From assembly GCF_000092865.1 (NCBI RefSeq), contig NC_014151.1, positions 3,162,001-3,226,000 of the forward strand: 64,000 nucleotides of DNA, in the 5' to 3' direction. This DNA comes from Cellulomonas flavigena DSM 20109. Its GTDB lineage: Bacteria; Actinomycetota; Actinomycetes; Actinomycetales; Cellulomonadaceae. Both the position numbers and the translations under genes were made by a program. The notes under the pieces were generated by a model. It did no database searches, had not been told where the DNA came from, and worked only from the letters and a program-made list of their open reading frames with translations. Position 1 is the first letter of the stretch; every line of letters begins with the position of its first letter. This document shows, piece after piece, positions 32,655-40,917 of the stretch.

Positions 32655-33793
32655 GCCGGGACGGGTCCCAGCACGCGCAGCGCAGGGCCGGGGCCGCTGC
32701 GTGGGACGTGGTCGTCGGGCGCCTCGTCGTCGCCGAGGCGGGCACGCAGCCCGGCGAACTGCTCCCCGAGCAGTCGCCGCACGCCCGCCTCGTCCGCGTC
32801 GTCGGCCGCCGCGTAGAGCCGGGACAGGACGCGGTCGAACCCCGGTGAGCGCGGTGCGGCGCCGCTCCGCAGGACGCCGTCGAGGTCCGTGGGCCGCCAC
32901 CGCTCGCTGTCCGCGACGAGCGTCTCGTGCCGCTTCTCCCCGGGGTGCAGACCGGTGACCGAGATCTGCGGCACCGGCAGCCCGGCGGCCTGCGCGTACC
33001 GGTGCACGAGGTCGACGACGCGCACGCGCTCGCCGGTGTCGACGGCGTACGTCTCACCGCCGCGCGCCAGCACCGCGACCTCCAGGAGGAGCGCCGCGGC
33101 CGCGTCGAGCGTCAGCAGGGAGCGCGTCGCGTCGGGATCGGTCACGGTGACGGGCAGGCCGGCGGCGGTCTGGTGGACGAGGGTGTCCCAGAACGACCCG
33201 CGGCTGCCCAACGCGGTGCCGAACCGCACCGACGCGCTGCGCAGGCCGCCCTGGTCGCGCACGACGAGCTCGGCGAGCCGCTGCGTCGCACCGAGGACGG
33301 TCGTGGGGTCGGCCGCCTTGTCGCTGGAGACGTGCAGCAGCGCGTGCACGCCGTGCGCGTGGGAGGCACGCACGACGTTCTGCGTGCCCCACACGTTGGT
33401 GAGGACGCCTGCGCAGCCGAACTGCTCGAGCAGCGCGACGTGCTTGAGCGCGGCCGCGTGCAGCACGACGTCGGGCTCGGCGCGCGCGAAGGCCGCGTCG
33501 AGGGCGCGCGCGTCGCGCACGTCCGCGAGCAGCACCGGGGAGCCGGGGGTGAAGCCGCCGCCGGTGAGCTCCAGCTGCTGCGCGTGCAGTCGGCTCTCGT
33601 CGACGTCGAGCAGGTGCACGGCGGCGGGACGCAGCGGCACGAGGCGCCGCACGAGCGCACCGCCGACGGACCCGGCGGCACCGGTCACCAGGACACGGCG
33701 CCCCGCGACGAGCGCGCGGACCGCGGCGCTGCCGGGACGCGGCTGCGAGGTCGGCAGGAGGTCCTGCGGCCGGGGCGGTCGGTACTGGGTCAT
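32651..33793 (-). CDS. CapD/FlaA1-like nucleotide-sugar dehydratase or epimerase homologue
   Basis: A 380-residue extended-SDR protein of the CapD/polysaccharide-biosynthesis family, without the membrane segments of long CapD proteins. It has the NAD(P) loop VTGAAGSVGG, the family's HAAALKHVALLE, SSDKAADPTTVLGATQR and the C-terminal VTGLHPGEKRHETL. Active relatives read SSDKAxxPTxxMGATKR, with lysine as the catalytic base partner; here Gln171 replaces it and Leu167 replaces Met/Tyr. The enzyme may be inactive or have a changed reaction. It is the first gene of a two-gene operon with the glycosyltransferase. Confidence 0.75.
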   Translation of the reverse strand: MTQYRPPRPQDLLPTSQPRPGSAAVRALVAGRRVLVTGAAGSVGGALVRRLVPLRPAAVHLLDVDESRLHAQQLELTGGGFTPGSPVLLADVRDARALDAAFARAEPDVVLHAAALKHVALLEQFGCAGVLTNVWGTQNVVRASHAHGVHALLHVSSDKAADPTTVLGATQRLAELVVRDQGGLRSASVRFGTALGSRGSFWDTLVHQTAAGLPVTVTDPDATRSLLTLDAAAALLLEVAVLARGGETYAVDTGERVRVVDLVHRYAQAAGLPVPQISVTGLHPGEKRHETLVADSERWRPTDLDGVLRSGAAPRSPGFDRVLSRLYAAADDADEAGVRRLLGEQFAGLRARLGDDEAPDDHVPRSGPGPALRVLGPVPA

Positions 33794-33938
33794 GGTCGCT
33801 CTCGGTGTCGGGGACGCCGTCACCGCCGAGCGTATTGCCGGGTATGTCCGGTTCGCGTCGCGGGTCGCCCGGACCACCCGTTCGGAGTCGACCTTCCAGC
33901 CGTCCGGCCGACGGGGCGGCCGGCCCTAGGCTGTCGCG

Positions 33939-34484
33939 ATGCCCCACCTGCTCGCCGTGTGCGTCGTGCACGCCCTGCTCCCGGACCCCGGCTCGGTCGG
34001 CGTGACCGCGATCGACAAGAGGCCCGTCGACGGACCCGTGCGCGTCGGGCGGTACGGCCTGCGCGGCGACGTGCAGGCGGACCGCCGGGACCACGGCGGC
34101 GAGGAGCGCGCCGTGTATGCGTACGGCGAGGACGACGCGGTGTGGTGGGCCACGGAGCTGGGCCGCGACCTGACCCACGGCTGGTTCGGCGAGAACCTGC
34201 GGGTCGCCGGGCTGGACCCGAGCGTCGCGCGTGTGGGCGACCGCTGGCGCGTGGGCGAGCACGTGGTGCTGGAGGTCACCGGACCACGCGTGCCGTGCGC
34301 GACGTTCGGCCGGTGGGTCGGGGGCGACGCGGAGCGTGGGTGGGTCCGGCGCTTCCGGGACACCGGGCGCGTGGGGGCGTACCTCCGCGTCGTGCAGACC
34401 GGCGCGGTGAGCGCCGGCGACCCGGTCGTCGTGGAGCACACGGCCCTGGACGCACCGACGGTGCGCGACGTCCTGGCGCGCTGA
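33939..34484 (+). CDS. MOSC domain protein (YiiM-like)
   Basis: A 181-residue MOSC-domain protein, a fold that carries sulfur or molybdenum cofactor. Seen are AIDKRPVDGPVRVGRYGLRGDVQADRRDHGG, WWATELGRDLTHGWFGENLRVAG and the sulfur-binding cysteine in TGPRVPCATFGRW. These match YiiM-type proteins, involved in Moco-dependent detoxification of N-hydroxylated compounds. It has no Moco genes nearby. ATG 33939 is the natural start, at the N-terminus of the fold. Confidence 0.85.
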   Translation: MPHLLAVCVVHALLPDPGSVGVTAIDKRPVDGPVRVGRYGLRGDVQADRRDHGGEERAVYAYGEDDAVWWATELGRDLTHGWFGENLRVAGLDPSVARVGDRWRVGEHVVLEVTGPRVPCATFGRWVGGDAERGWVRRFRDTGRVGAYLRVVQTGAVSAGDPVVVEHTALDAPTVRDVLAR

Positions 34485-34505
34485 CGCCGAGCCGCGCACC
34501 ACGGC

Positions 34506-34532
34506 CGAAACGTTCCGGAATGGGACGTTTCG
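34506..34532. promoter_or_regulatory. Inverted repeat upstream of YceI-family gene
   Basis: CGAAACGT at 34506-34513 and ACGTTTCG at 34525-34532 are perfect inverted arms separated by 11 bases; the inner TTCCGGAA is itself palindromic. The element lies 91 bases before the YceI start and may be an operator or the terminator of the MOSC gene. Confidence 0.4.
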
Positions 34533-34622
34533 CCCAGGTGATGGTTGAATCTTCTCCGACGGCCGTGGCAGGGGGCATGCCGCGTACGGCGTCCGGAACG
34601 ACGATCGACATGGGGACGACGA

Positions 34623-35312
34623 ATGACCGAGCCGACCCGGACCGCGGACCGGCCCGTCCGCCAGTGGAACGGCCTGACGATCCCTGACCCGGGCACGTAC
34701 GAGCTGGACCCGGCACACAAGCGGATCGGCTTCGTGGCGCAGCACATGATGGTCAGCCCGGTGCGCGGCGAGTTCGCGCACGCCGTGGCGACGATCTTCG
34801 TCGGGGAGGACCCGCTGCACTCGTCGGTCACCGCGGTGATCGCGACCGACAGCCTCACGACGCACCACGACGACCGTGACACGCACCTGCGCAGCGCCGA
34901 CTTCCTCGACGTCGAGCAGTACCCGACGATCGAGTTCCGCAGCACCGAGGTCGCGTGGCGCGGCGAGCAGGACGCGATCCTGAAGTGGGCGCGGCTGCGC
35001 AACCACAACGCCGACCGCCGCCGCGTCTCACCCGACACGATCGAGCGTGCCGACCTCAACCGCATGAAGTTCGACGTGCGCGGCGACCTGCGCGTCAAGG
35101 GCGTGACGCGCGAGGTCACGCTGCGGATGGACTTCGGCGGCGCGCGCCGCGACCCGTTCGGCCAGGACATCTTCGGGTTCCACGCCACGACGGACATCGA
35201 CCGCGAGGAGTTCGGCCTCGTGTGGAACGTCGCCCTCGAGGCCGGCGGCTGGCTCGTCGGCAAGAAGGTGCGCATCGAGATCGCCGGCGAGGCCGTCCAC
35301 CAGGGCCGTTGA
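34623..35312 (+). CDS. YceI family lipid-binding-like protein
   Basis: A 229-residue YceI-type lipocalin-like beta-barrel, without a signal peptide, so probably cytoplasmic. Characteristic blocks are YELDPAHKRIGFVAQHMMVSPVRGEF, HLRSADFLDVEQYPTIEFRST, DLRVKGVTREVTL and DREEFGLVWN. A charged insertion of about 25 residues (LRNHNADRRRVSPDTIE) between two barrel strands is not in the standard family. Family members bind isoprenoids such as polyprenyl chains. The carotenoid genes nearby make an isoprenoid ligand plausible, but this is inference. Confidence 0.85.
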   Translation: MTEPTRTADRPVRQWNGLTIPDPGTYELDPAHKRIGFVAQHMMVSPVRGEFAHAVATIFVGEDPLHSSVTAVIATDSLTTHHDDRDTHLRSADFLDVEQYPTIEFRSTEVAWRGEQDAILKWARLRNHNADRRRVSPDTIERADLNRMKFDVRGDLRVKGVTREVTLRMDFGGARRDPFGQDIFGFHATTDIDREEFGLVWNVALEAGGWLVGKKVRIEIAGEAVHQGR

Positions 35313-35370
35313 GGCCGCCTCGGCACGGACGCGGGCGGACACACCGCCCGAAGCGGGTGAAACCCCGCAC

Positions 35371-35409
35371 GTTGAGCGCCTGTTGAGCGGGTGCGGAGGA
35401 CGCGTTGAG
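35371..35409 (+). promoter_or_regulatory. SARP-type heptamer direct repeats before the LuxR-like gene
   Basis: GTTGAGC at 35371 and 35382 and GTTGAGA at 35404, with a degenerate GCGGAGG at 35393, form four repeats exactly 11 bases apart. Heptamer repeats at 11- or 22-base spacing on one face of the helix are the known binding sites of SARP/BTAD regulators. The next gene on the other side encodes such a regulator. Confidence 0.55.
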
Positions 35410-35432
35410 ACGGTGGCGCGACGCTCCTCGCC

Positions 35433-36191
35433 ATGACCACCGCGTCCGTGCGCACGCTGCGCCCGCTCGAGTCCGCCCGCCCCGCGGGGACCGCGCTGCG
35501 CCTGCGCGTCGCCGTCCAGGGTGGCGACGTGCTGACCCGCGCCGGCCTGCGCGCCATCATGGACGGCCTCGCCGACGTGCAGGTCGAGCACGTCGAGGTC
35601 GACCGGCCCACCGACCTCGCGCAGGCCGAGGTCGTCTTCGTCCTCGAGGCCGTCACCGCGCGTGCGGTCGACGCCGTGCGCCGCCTCGCCGCGCGTCCCG
35701 GGTGCCGCCCGGTGCTGGTGGCCGGCGAGGTGAGCACCGAGGCCGTCGCGCTGGTCGTGCAGGCCGGTGCCGTCGGCGTGCTGCGACGCCGCGAGGCCAC
35801 CGTCGAGAGCGTCGGCGCGCTGCTGCACGCGGTCGCGTCGGGCGAGGCCGTCGTGCCCGTCGACCTGCTCGCCGCACTGCTCCCCCGCACCCCCGCCGCG
35901 CCCGCGACGCGGGCGCCGCGCGCCACCCCGGCCCCGGGTACCACGTCGGGCCCGCGCACCGCGTCCACCGGGCGGGCCCCGGGCCAGGTCCTGGCGCTCA
36001 CGGGCGTCGACGAGCGTGAGCGCCAGGTGCTGCGGCTGCTGGGCGACGGCGCGGACACGCGAGAGATCGCACGGCGGCTCTCGTACTCCGAGCGCACGGT
36101 GAAGGTCGTGGTGCAGGACCTCACGCGCCGCTTCGGCCTGCGCAACCGCACCCACGCGGTCGCGTTCGCCGTCCGCCACGGCCTGATCTGA
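35433..36191 (+). CDS. LuxR/NarL-type regulator with degenerate receiver
   Basis: A 252-residue transcription factor. Residues 20-140 look like a response-regulator receiver (RLRVAVQGGDVLTRAGLRAIMDG), but the phosphoacceptor aspartate after the third strand is missing (AEVVFVLEAVT), so it is unlikely to be phosphorylated. A Pro/Ala-rich linker leads to a LuxR helix-turn-helix at 188-252 (LTGVDERERQVLRLLGDGAD, REIARRLSYSERTVKVVVQDL). The ATG lies about 23 bases after the last GTTGAG repeat, so the message is probably short-leadered or leaderless. Confidence 0.85.
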   Translation: MTTASVRTLRPLESARPAGTALRLRVAVQGGDVLTRAGLRAIMDGLADVQVEHVEVDRPTDLAQAEVVFVLEAVTARAVDAVRRLAARPGCRPVLVAGEVSTEAVALVVQAGAVGVLRRREATVESVGALLHAVASGEAVVPVDLLAALLPRTPAAPATRAPRATPAPGTTSGPRTASTGRAPGQVLALTGVDERERQVLRLLGDGADTREIARRLSYSERTVKVVVQDLTRRFGLRNRTHAVAFAVRHGLI

Positions 36192-36206
36192 CCGCCCGGC
36201 AGGGGC

Positions 36207-39200
36207 TCAGCGCCCCGTGAGGGTGGGCAGCACGTGCGTCGCAGCACCGGCCCGCAGCGCGGGCGGCGTGCCGGACGCGACACCCAGCTCGCTGAGCACC
36301 GCGGCGTACTCGCGGCGGGCCGCAGCTGCCGCCGCCGGGCGGCCGTCGGCGGCGAGCCCTCTGACGAGGCGGCGCCACAGGTCGTCCTGGTACCGGTCGA
36401 GCGCGAGGCCGCGGCGCACGGCCGCGAGGGCACCCGACGCGTCGCCCCGCGCCGCCAGCAGGTCCGCGAGCGCCGCGCACGCCCGCACCACCGCGGCGCG
36501 CAGCCGCTCGCGCGGCCCGAGCACCCACTCGGCCGTCCCGTCCTGCGGCAGCAGCTCAGCCGCACCGTCCGCCACGACGCGACGCAGGGCGACGAGCGCC
36601 GCGGCCTCGTCACCCCTGTCGAGCGCGACGTCCGCCGCGCGCAGCGCGTCCTCGAGCGCCCGCACGTCGTGCACGGTGGTCCCGCCCCCCTCGAGCGCGT
36701 ACCCCTGGTCGACGCGACGCAGCACCGCCCCGGCACCCGGGCTCGCCGCGTCGAGCGCGCGCCGCACGTCGCTGACGGCGACCTGCAGGGAGTGCTGCCC
36801 CCGCGAGGGCAGCCGACCGGGCCAGAACCACTCGACGAGGCGGTCGCGGTGCACGGGAGCGGGCGCGGCCAGCGCCAGCGCGCGCAGCAGTGCCGCGTGC
36901 TGCGGACGCAGTCCGGCGGTCGGCACAGCGACCCCGGCGACGGTCAGCCGGAACGTCCCCAGGCACTGCACGTCGAGCGCCCGCAGCACGGCCGTACCGC
37001 CCGCTGCGGTCGCGGCGGCGGCCGCGGGCGTACCGGCGACGGGGATCGGGGGCGCAGGTGCCGTGCGGGTGGCCGCACGGTGCGCGACGAGCCGCACCCA
37101 CCCGGGGACCCCCGCGGCGCGTGCCGCCCGACCCCAGCGGTCCCGCGGCGCGTCGAGCACGGCGAGGACGAGCGCGAGCGGCACCGGACCGCTGCGCGCC
37201 GCGTCGGCCTCGAGCCCGTCGGGCGGCGGACCGTCGCCGCAGCGGGCACGGACCACGGCACCCGCCGCGCGGGCCCACGCCGCCAGCGCGGGCGCTCCCA
37301 GCGCCTCGAGCTCGTCGGCCGCGTCCCGCGCGACCACCACGGCGCGGCGGCGCGACGGGACCGCGGTGACGGCCCGCAGGGCGTCGAGCAGCCCGAGGAC
37401 GGCCGCACCCCACGTGTCGCCGACGCCCGTGCAACGCTCGCGCAGGTGACGCAGCCCGTCGCCGACCGCCGGGTCGGCCGCGAGGTCGAGGCCGTCCGCC
37501 AGCCGCTCCAGCGCGGGCGCACCGAGCAGCCCGGCGGCGGTGTGCGCGCGCTCCCGCGCGTCACGCGCGCCACGGTCGTGCACGAGCGTGAGGGCCGCGG
37601 CCTCGCCCAGCAGCGCGAGCGCCTCCACGACCGGCGGGGTCCCGGCACGCCTGTGCACCACGGCGAACCGGCGCGCCGCGTCCCGTACGTCGCCGCCCAC
37701 GAGCGCGGCGACGGCGGGCGCGAGTGCACGACCCACGTCGTGCGCGGCGACGTCCGCCGCGAGGCAGTCGCGCGGCCGGGCCAGTGCGCGGCGCACCAGC
37801 GCGACCCAGTACGTCGGCGCACCCGGCGACGGCTCCGCCCACGTGCGGACCAGGTGGCACTCCCGGATCACGAGCGTCCGGTCGGCAGCGGTCGCCGCGC
37901 GCTCCGCGGCGTCCCCGTAGGCCGCCAGGGCCCGCTCCGGCACGCCCTCGGCGAGGTGACGGCGCGCGACCGCGACCGCGACCCACGGGTCGTCGTCGCG
38001 GACCGCGTCCGGCAGGAGGTCGAGCCACGGCCCGGGACGGCGCGCGAGGTCCTCCCCGGCCAGGTGCAGGACGCGGCGCACGGCGTCCTCGTCCTGCGCA
38101 CGGCACGACGAGCGCACGGCCTCGTCGTGCTCGCCGGCGGCGAGCGCGAGAGCTGCCGCCCGTCGGTGCAGCTCGCGCGCGACGGCCCCGCCCGCCCGCT
38201 CGGCGAGCGTGTCGAGCAGGTACCCGCGCACCACCTCGTGGCAGGCGTAGCGCGTGCCGCCGGCGTCGTCGACCGCCGTGAGCAACCCGTGGCGGTGCGC
38301 CGCGGCGAGCATCCGGGCGGCGCCGTCGGTGCCGAGCAGCGCGTCGCACCGCTCGGCGGACAGGCGCCCCAGGACGGACGTGCGCACGAGGAACTCGCGC
38401 AGCGAGACCGGCAGCGGGTCGAGCACGTGGCCCGCGAGGTAGTCGGCCACCGCGGGACCGCGTCCCGCACGCTCCAGCAGGCGGGTGCGCGAGCTCGCCG
38501 GCCGGTCACGCGTGGCCAGGTGGAACAGCTCGAGACCTGCCGCCCAGCCGTGCGTGCGCTGCGTGAGCTCGGCGACCTCCGCCGCGGGCAGCGGCGTCGC
38601 GTGGTGCCCGCGGAACAACTCGTCGACCTCCCACGTGCGGAAGCGCAGCGCCTCGCCGTCGACGACGCGCGCCGTGCCCGCGAGCCCCCTGCTCGGCACG
38701 CCGGGGTGCAGGCCGCGGCTGCCGAGCGCGAGCTGCAGACCGGCGGGCTGGTGGCGCACGAGCAGGTCGACGACCTGCGCGGCACGGCGCCGCTCGGCCG
38801 TGTGCACGTCGTCGAGCACGAGCAGCGCCGGGCCCGCGAGGCCGTCACCGAGCGCGGCGAGCGCGGCGTCCGCGGTGGGCCACGGCTCGTGCGGTCCGCG
38901 CCACGGCAGGGCCGCGCACGCGACGTGCAGGTGCCGCAGCAGCACCTGCGGGTCGTCGAGCGCGGGGTCGAGGGTCACCCACGCGACGGGCAGGCCCGCG
39001 GCCTCCGCGACGTGCGCCAGCAGCGTCGTCTTGCCGCACCCCGGGCCGGCGACCACGGCGACGAGCGGCGGCGCCGCGGCGCCGACGAGCCGGGCCAGCA
39101 GCCGCGGCCGGCGCAGCCCGGTCGGTTCCGGGCGCGCCAGGCGGGCGCGCAGCACCGGGACTGCTCCGGTGCTCGCGGGCACGTCGTCGGCCGCTCGCAT
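36207..39200 (-). CDS. Large MalT-like ATPase regulator with C-terminal SARP/BTAD domain
   Basis: A 997-residue transcription factor. Residues 1-330 are a STAND-type ATPase like MalT: Walker A AGPGCGKTTL (51-60), Walker B ALLVLDDVHTAE, then helical repeats to about 740. The C-terminus is a SARP module: a winged helix (VQCLGTFRLTVAGVAVP, HSLQVAVSDVRRALD) followed by a BTAD TPR domain (RVVADGAAELLPQDGTAEW, GLALDRYQDDLWRRLVR). In AfsR the SARP module is N-terminal; here the order is reversed, resembling MalT with its LuxR domain exchanged for SARP. It is convergent with the LuxR-like gene. ATG 39200 is chosen. Confidence 0.85.
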   Translation of the reverse strand: MRAADDVPASTGAVPVLRARLARPEPTGLRRPRLLARLVGAAAPPLVAVVAGPGCGKTTLLAHVAEAAGLPVAWVTLDPALDDPQVLLRHLHVACAALPWRGPHEPWPTADAALAALGDGLAGPALLVLDDVHTAERRRAAQVVDLLVRHQPAGLQLALGSRGLHPGVPSRGLAGTARVVDGEALRFRTWEVDELFRGHHATPLPAAEVAELTQRTHGWAAGLELFHLATRDRPASSRTRLLERAGRGPAVADYLAGHVLDPLPVSLREFLVRTSVLGRLSAERCDALLGTDGAARMLAAAHRHGLLTAVDDAGGTRYACHEVVRGYLLDTLAERAGGAVARELHRRAAALALAAGEHDEAVRSSCRAQDEDAVRRVLHLAGEDLARRPGPWLDLLPDAVRDDDPWVAVAVARRHLAEGVPERALAAYGDAAERAATAADRTLVIRECHLVRTWAEPSPGAPTYWVALVRRALARPRDCLAADVAAHDVGRALAPAVAALVGGDVRDAARRFAVVHRRAGTPPVVEALALLGEAAALTLVHDRGARDARERAHTAAGLLGAPALERLADGLDLAADPAVGDGLRHLRERCTGVGDTWGAAVLGLLDALRAVTAVPSRRRAVVVARDAADELEALGAPALAAWARAAGAVVRARCGDGPPPDGLEADAARSGPVPLALVLAVLDAPRDRWGRAARAAGVPGWVRLVAHRAATRTAPAPPIPVAGTPAAAAATAAGGTAVLRALDVQCLGTFRLTVAGVAVPTAGLRPQHAALLRALALAAPAPVHRDRLVEWFWPGRLPSRGQHSLQVAVSDVRRALDAASPGAGAVLRRVDQGYALEGGGTTVHDVRALEDALRAADVALDRGDEAAALVALRRVVADGAAELLPQDGTAEWVLGPRERLRAAVVRACAALADLLAARGDASGALAAVRRGLALDRYQDDLWRRLVRGLAADGRPAAAAAARREYAAVLSELGVASGTPPALRAGAATHVLPTLTGR

Positions 39201-39308
39201 GCGTCTCCCCGGGCGCCGCCCCCGGCCCCCGCGTGGGTGACGCACCACGCTGACGGTAGCGCCGGACGAACCGTACGAAAAGGACGACGCGCGGTGCGGG
39301 AGCCCGGC

Positions 39309-40178
39309 TCAGGTCAGCGCGACAGCGATGAGCAGCATCGTCACGAGGAACCCGGTGACGAGGTTGAGCCACAGGAACGTGCGCCACCCCGCGTTGGCCC
39401 GCTCGCAGTCGTCGTCGGTGACGCCGCGGAAGCGCCACGTGCTGACGGCGTACGGCAGCGGGAGCAGCGCGGCCAGCACACCGGGCCACGGCAGTGCGAG
39501 CAGCACCGCGGCGGCGACGACGTAGGCGGCGGTGGCACCGAGCACCGTGGGCCGCGCACCCAGCACGGTCGCGACCGACGCGAGACCGCCGGCGCGGTCG
39601 GCACGCACGTCCTGGACCGCGCCGAACGCGTGCGACGCCATGCCCCACAGCAGGAACGCGACCAGCACGGGCCACGTGCTGCGCGCCGCGAGGTCGGCGT
39701 CGGCGAGGACGAGCGCGTACAGCAGCGGCCCCACGAAGTGCACCGACGACGACAGCGAGTCCAGGACGGGCCGCTCCTTGAACCGCAGCCGCGGCGCGGA
39801 GTAGGCGACGACGTCGAACACCACGACGAGCAGCACGAGCCCTGCGAGCGGCGACCCGAGCGCGAGCAGCCACACCACGAACGGCACGGTCGTGACGACG
39901 CACGCGACGAGGATCCGGCGGTGCACGGCGCGCGCCCGCGACGGGTCGACCAGACCGCCCTCGATGCCGCCCTTGCGCGGGTTCGCCAGGTCCGACGCGT
40001 AGTCGAAGACGTCGTTGACCCCGTACATCAGCAGGTTGTACGGCACCAGGAAGAAGATCGTGCCGACGACGAGCCGGACGTCCACGAGCCCGTCGGTGAC
40101 CATGAGCCAGCCCGCGGCGAACGGGAAGGCGGTGTTCACCCAGGAGAACGGCCGCGACGCCGCGAGCACCTCGCGCAT
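39309..40178 (-). CDS. crtEb: UbiA-type prenyltransferase, lycopene elongase
   Basis: A 289-residue integral membrane prenyltransferase with about eight membrane segments. Both aspartate-rich motifs are present: NDVFDYASDLANPRKGG (first, NDxxD) and VQDVRADRAGG (second, DxxxD), which bind Mg2+ and prenyl diphosphate. In the C50 pathway it adds two C5 units to lycopene, giving flavuxanthin-type products. The position at the end of crtE-B-I-Ye-Yf-Eb supports the name. It overlaps crtYf by one base (ATGA type). ATG 40178 is set by this overlap. Confidence 0.88.
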   Translation of the reverse strand: MREVLAASRPFSWVNTAFPFAAGWLMVTDGLVDVRLVVGTIFFLVPYNLLMYGVNDVFDYASDLANPRKGGIEGGLVDPSRARAVHRRILVACVVTTVPFVVWLLALGSPLAGLVLLVVVFDVVAYSAPRLRFKERPVLDSLSSSVHFVGPLLYALVLADADLAARSTWPVLVAFLLWGMASHAFGAVQDVRADRAGGLASVATVLGARPTVLGATAAYVVAAAVLLALPWPGVLAALLPLPYAVSTWRFRGVTDDDCERANAGWRTFLWLNLVTGFLVTMLLIAVALT

Positions 40179-40522
40179 CAGGCCTCCCCACCGACGGGCA
40201 GGTCCGCGACGGGCGCGTCGGCGTGCGACGACGTCCGACGTGACCGCCCCAGCACCGTCCACAGCACGGGCACGAGCACGGCCGCGGCGAGCGCGTACGC
40301 GAAGTCCTCGAGCGGGGCGCCCCACACGTGCACGCCGAGGATCTTGTCGGGGTCGAACACGTAGAGCCCGACGTCGATCATCAGGGTGTCGAACACGGCG
40401 GTGAGCACGCACAGGTGCACCGACGCCCACACCAGGGGCCAGCCGCGCAGGCGGCGCAGCACGGGCCACGACACCGCTCCGAGCACCACGAGCACGAGCA
40501 CGTTGAGCACGATGTTCGTCAC
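40178..40522 (-). CDS. crtYf: C50 carotenoid epsilon-cyclase subunit
   Basis: A 114-residue membrane protein with three hydrophobic helices and the lycopene cyclase-domain signature DVGLYVFDPDKILGVHVWGAPLEDFAYAL. It pairs with CrtYe to cyclise the C50 acyclic intermediate into a decaprenoxanthin- or sarcinaxanthin-like product; which ring forms (epsilon, gamma or beta) cannot be told here. GTG 40522 overlaps crtYe's stop, so the two subunits are translationally coupled. Confidence 0.85.
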   Translation of the reverse strand: MTNIVLNVLVLVVLGAVSWPVLRRLRGWPLVWASVHLCVLTAVFDTLMIDVGLYVFDPDKILGVHVWGAPLEDFAYALAAAVLVPVLWTVLGRSRRTSSHADAPVADLPVGGEA

Positions 40523-40917
40523 GGCGCGCTCCCGTCCGCGCCTCGTGCGTCCGGCGCACGCTGCGCGTCGCGCGCCTGCGCGAGCGCGCGCCGCCCCGCC
40601 TCCCGCTGCGCCCAGGTCGTGTCGAACCAGCGCCACGCGAGCAGGCCCACATAGCTGAGCAGCGCCAGGAAGAACGCCTCCTCGATCGGAAGCTCGGGTG
40701 CCAGCAGGATGCCGGTCATGTGCGGGGAGTCGCCGCGCGCGAAGATCCCGAGCGCGAGCCCGGCGAGGTCCCACAGCAGGAACCCGACGACCGAGAGCCC
40801 CACCGTCCAGCTCGCTCGCCGCGCGTCGTACCAGAACGCGAGCCGGAACCGGCGGTCGAGCACGGCCAGGCCCGCGAGGGACACCAGCAGGGCCCCGAGG
40901 TACATCAACCCGGTCAT
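40519..40917 (-). CDS. crtYe: C50 carotenoid epsilon-cyclase subunit
   Basis: A 132-residue membrane protein, the partner of CrtYf. It contains three hydrophobic helices and the domain signature SVVGFLLWDLAGLALGIF and APELPIEEAFFLAL, where PxE(E/D) is the conserved acidic motif of heterodimeric lycopene cyclases. The C-terminus is an Ala/Arg/Asp-rich tail. It overlaps crtI upstream and crtYf downstream by four bases each. Which of the two small cyclase genes carries the e or f letter follows the gene order of Corynebacterium glutamicum. Confidence 0.85.
   Translation of the reverse strand: MTGLMYLGALLVSLAGLAVLDRRFRLAFWYDARRASWTVGLSVVGFLLWDLAGLALGIFARGDSPHMTGILLAPELPIEEAFFLALLSYVGLLAWRWFDTTWAQREAGRRALAQARDAQRAPDARGADGSAP

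Noticed and set aside
36234..40364. 1376-codon plus-strand frame opposite the SARP-ATPase and crt genes
   Set aside because: It is the antisense shadow of strongly supported minus-strand genes, with Arg/Gly/Pro-rich translation and no domains.
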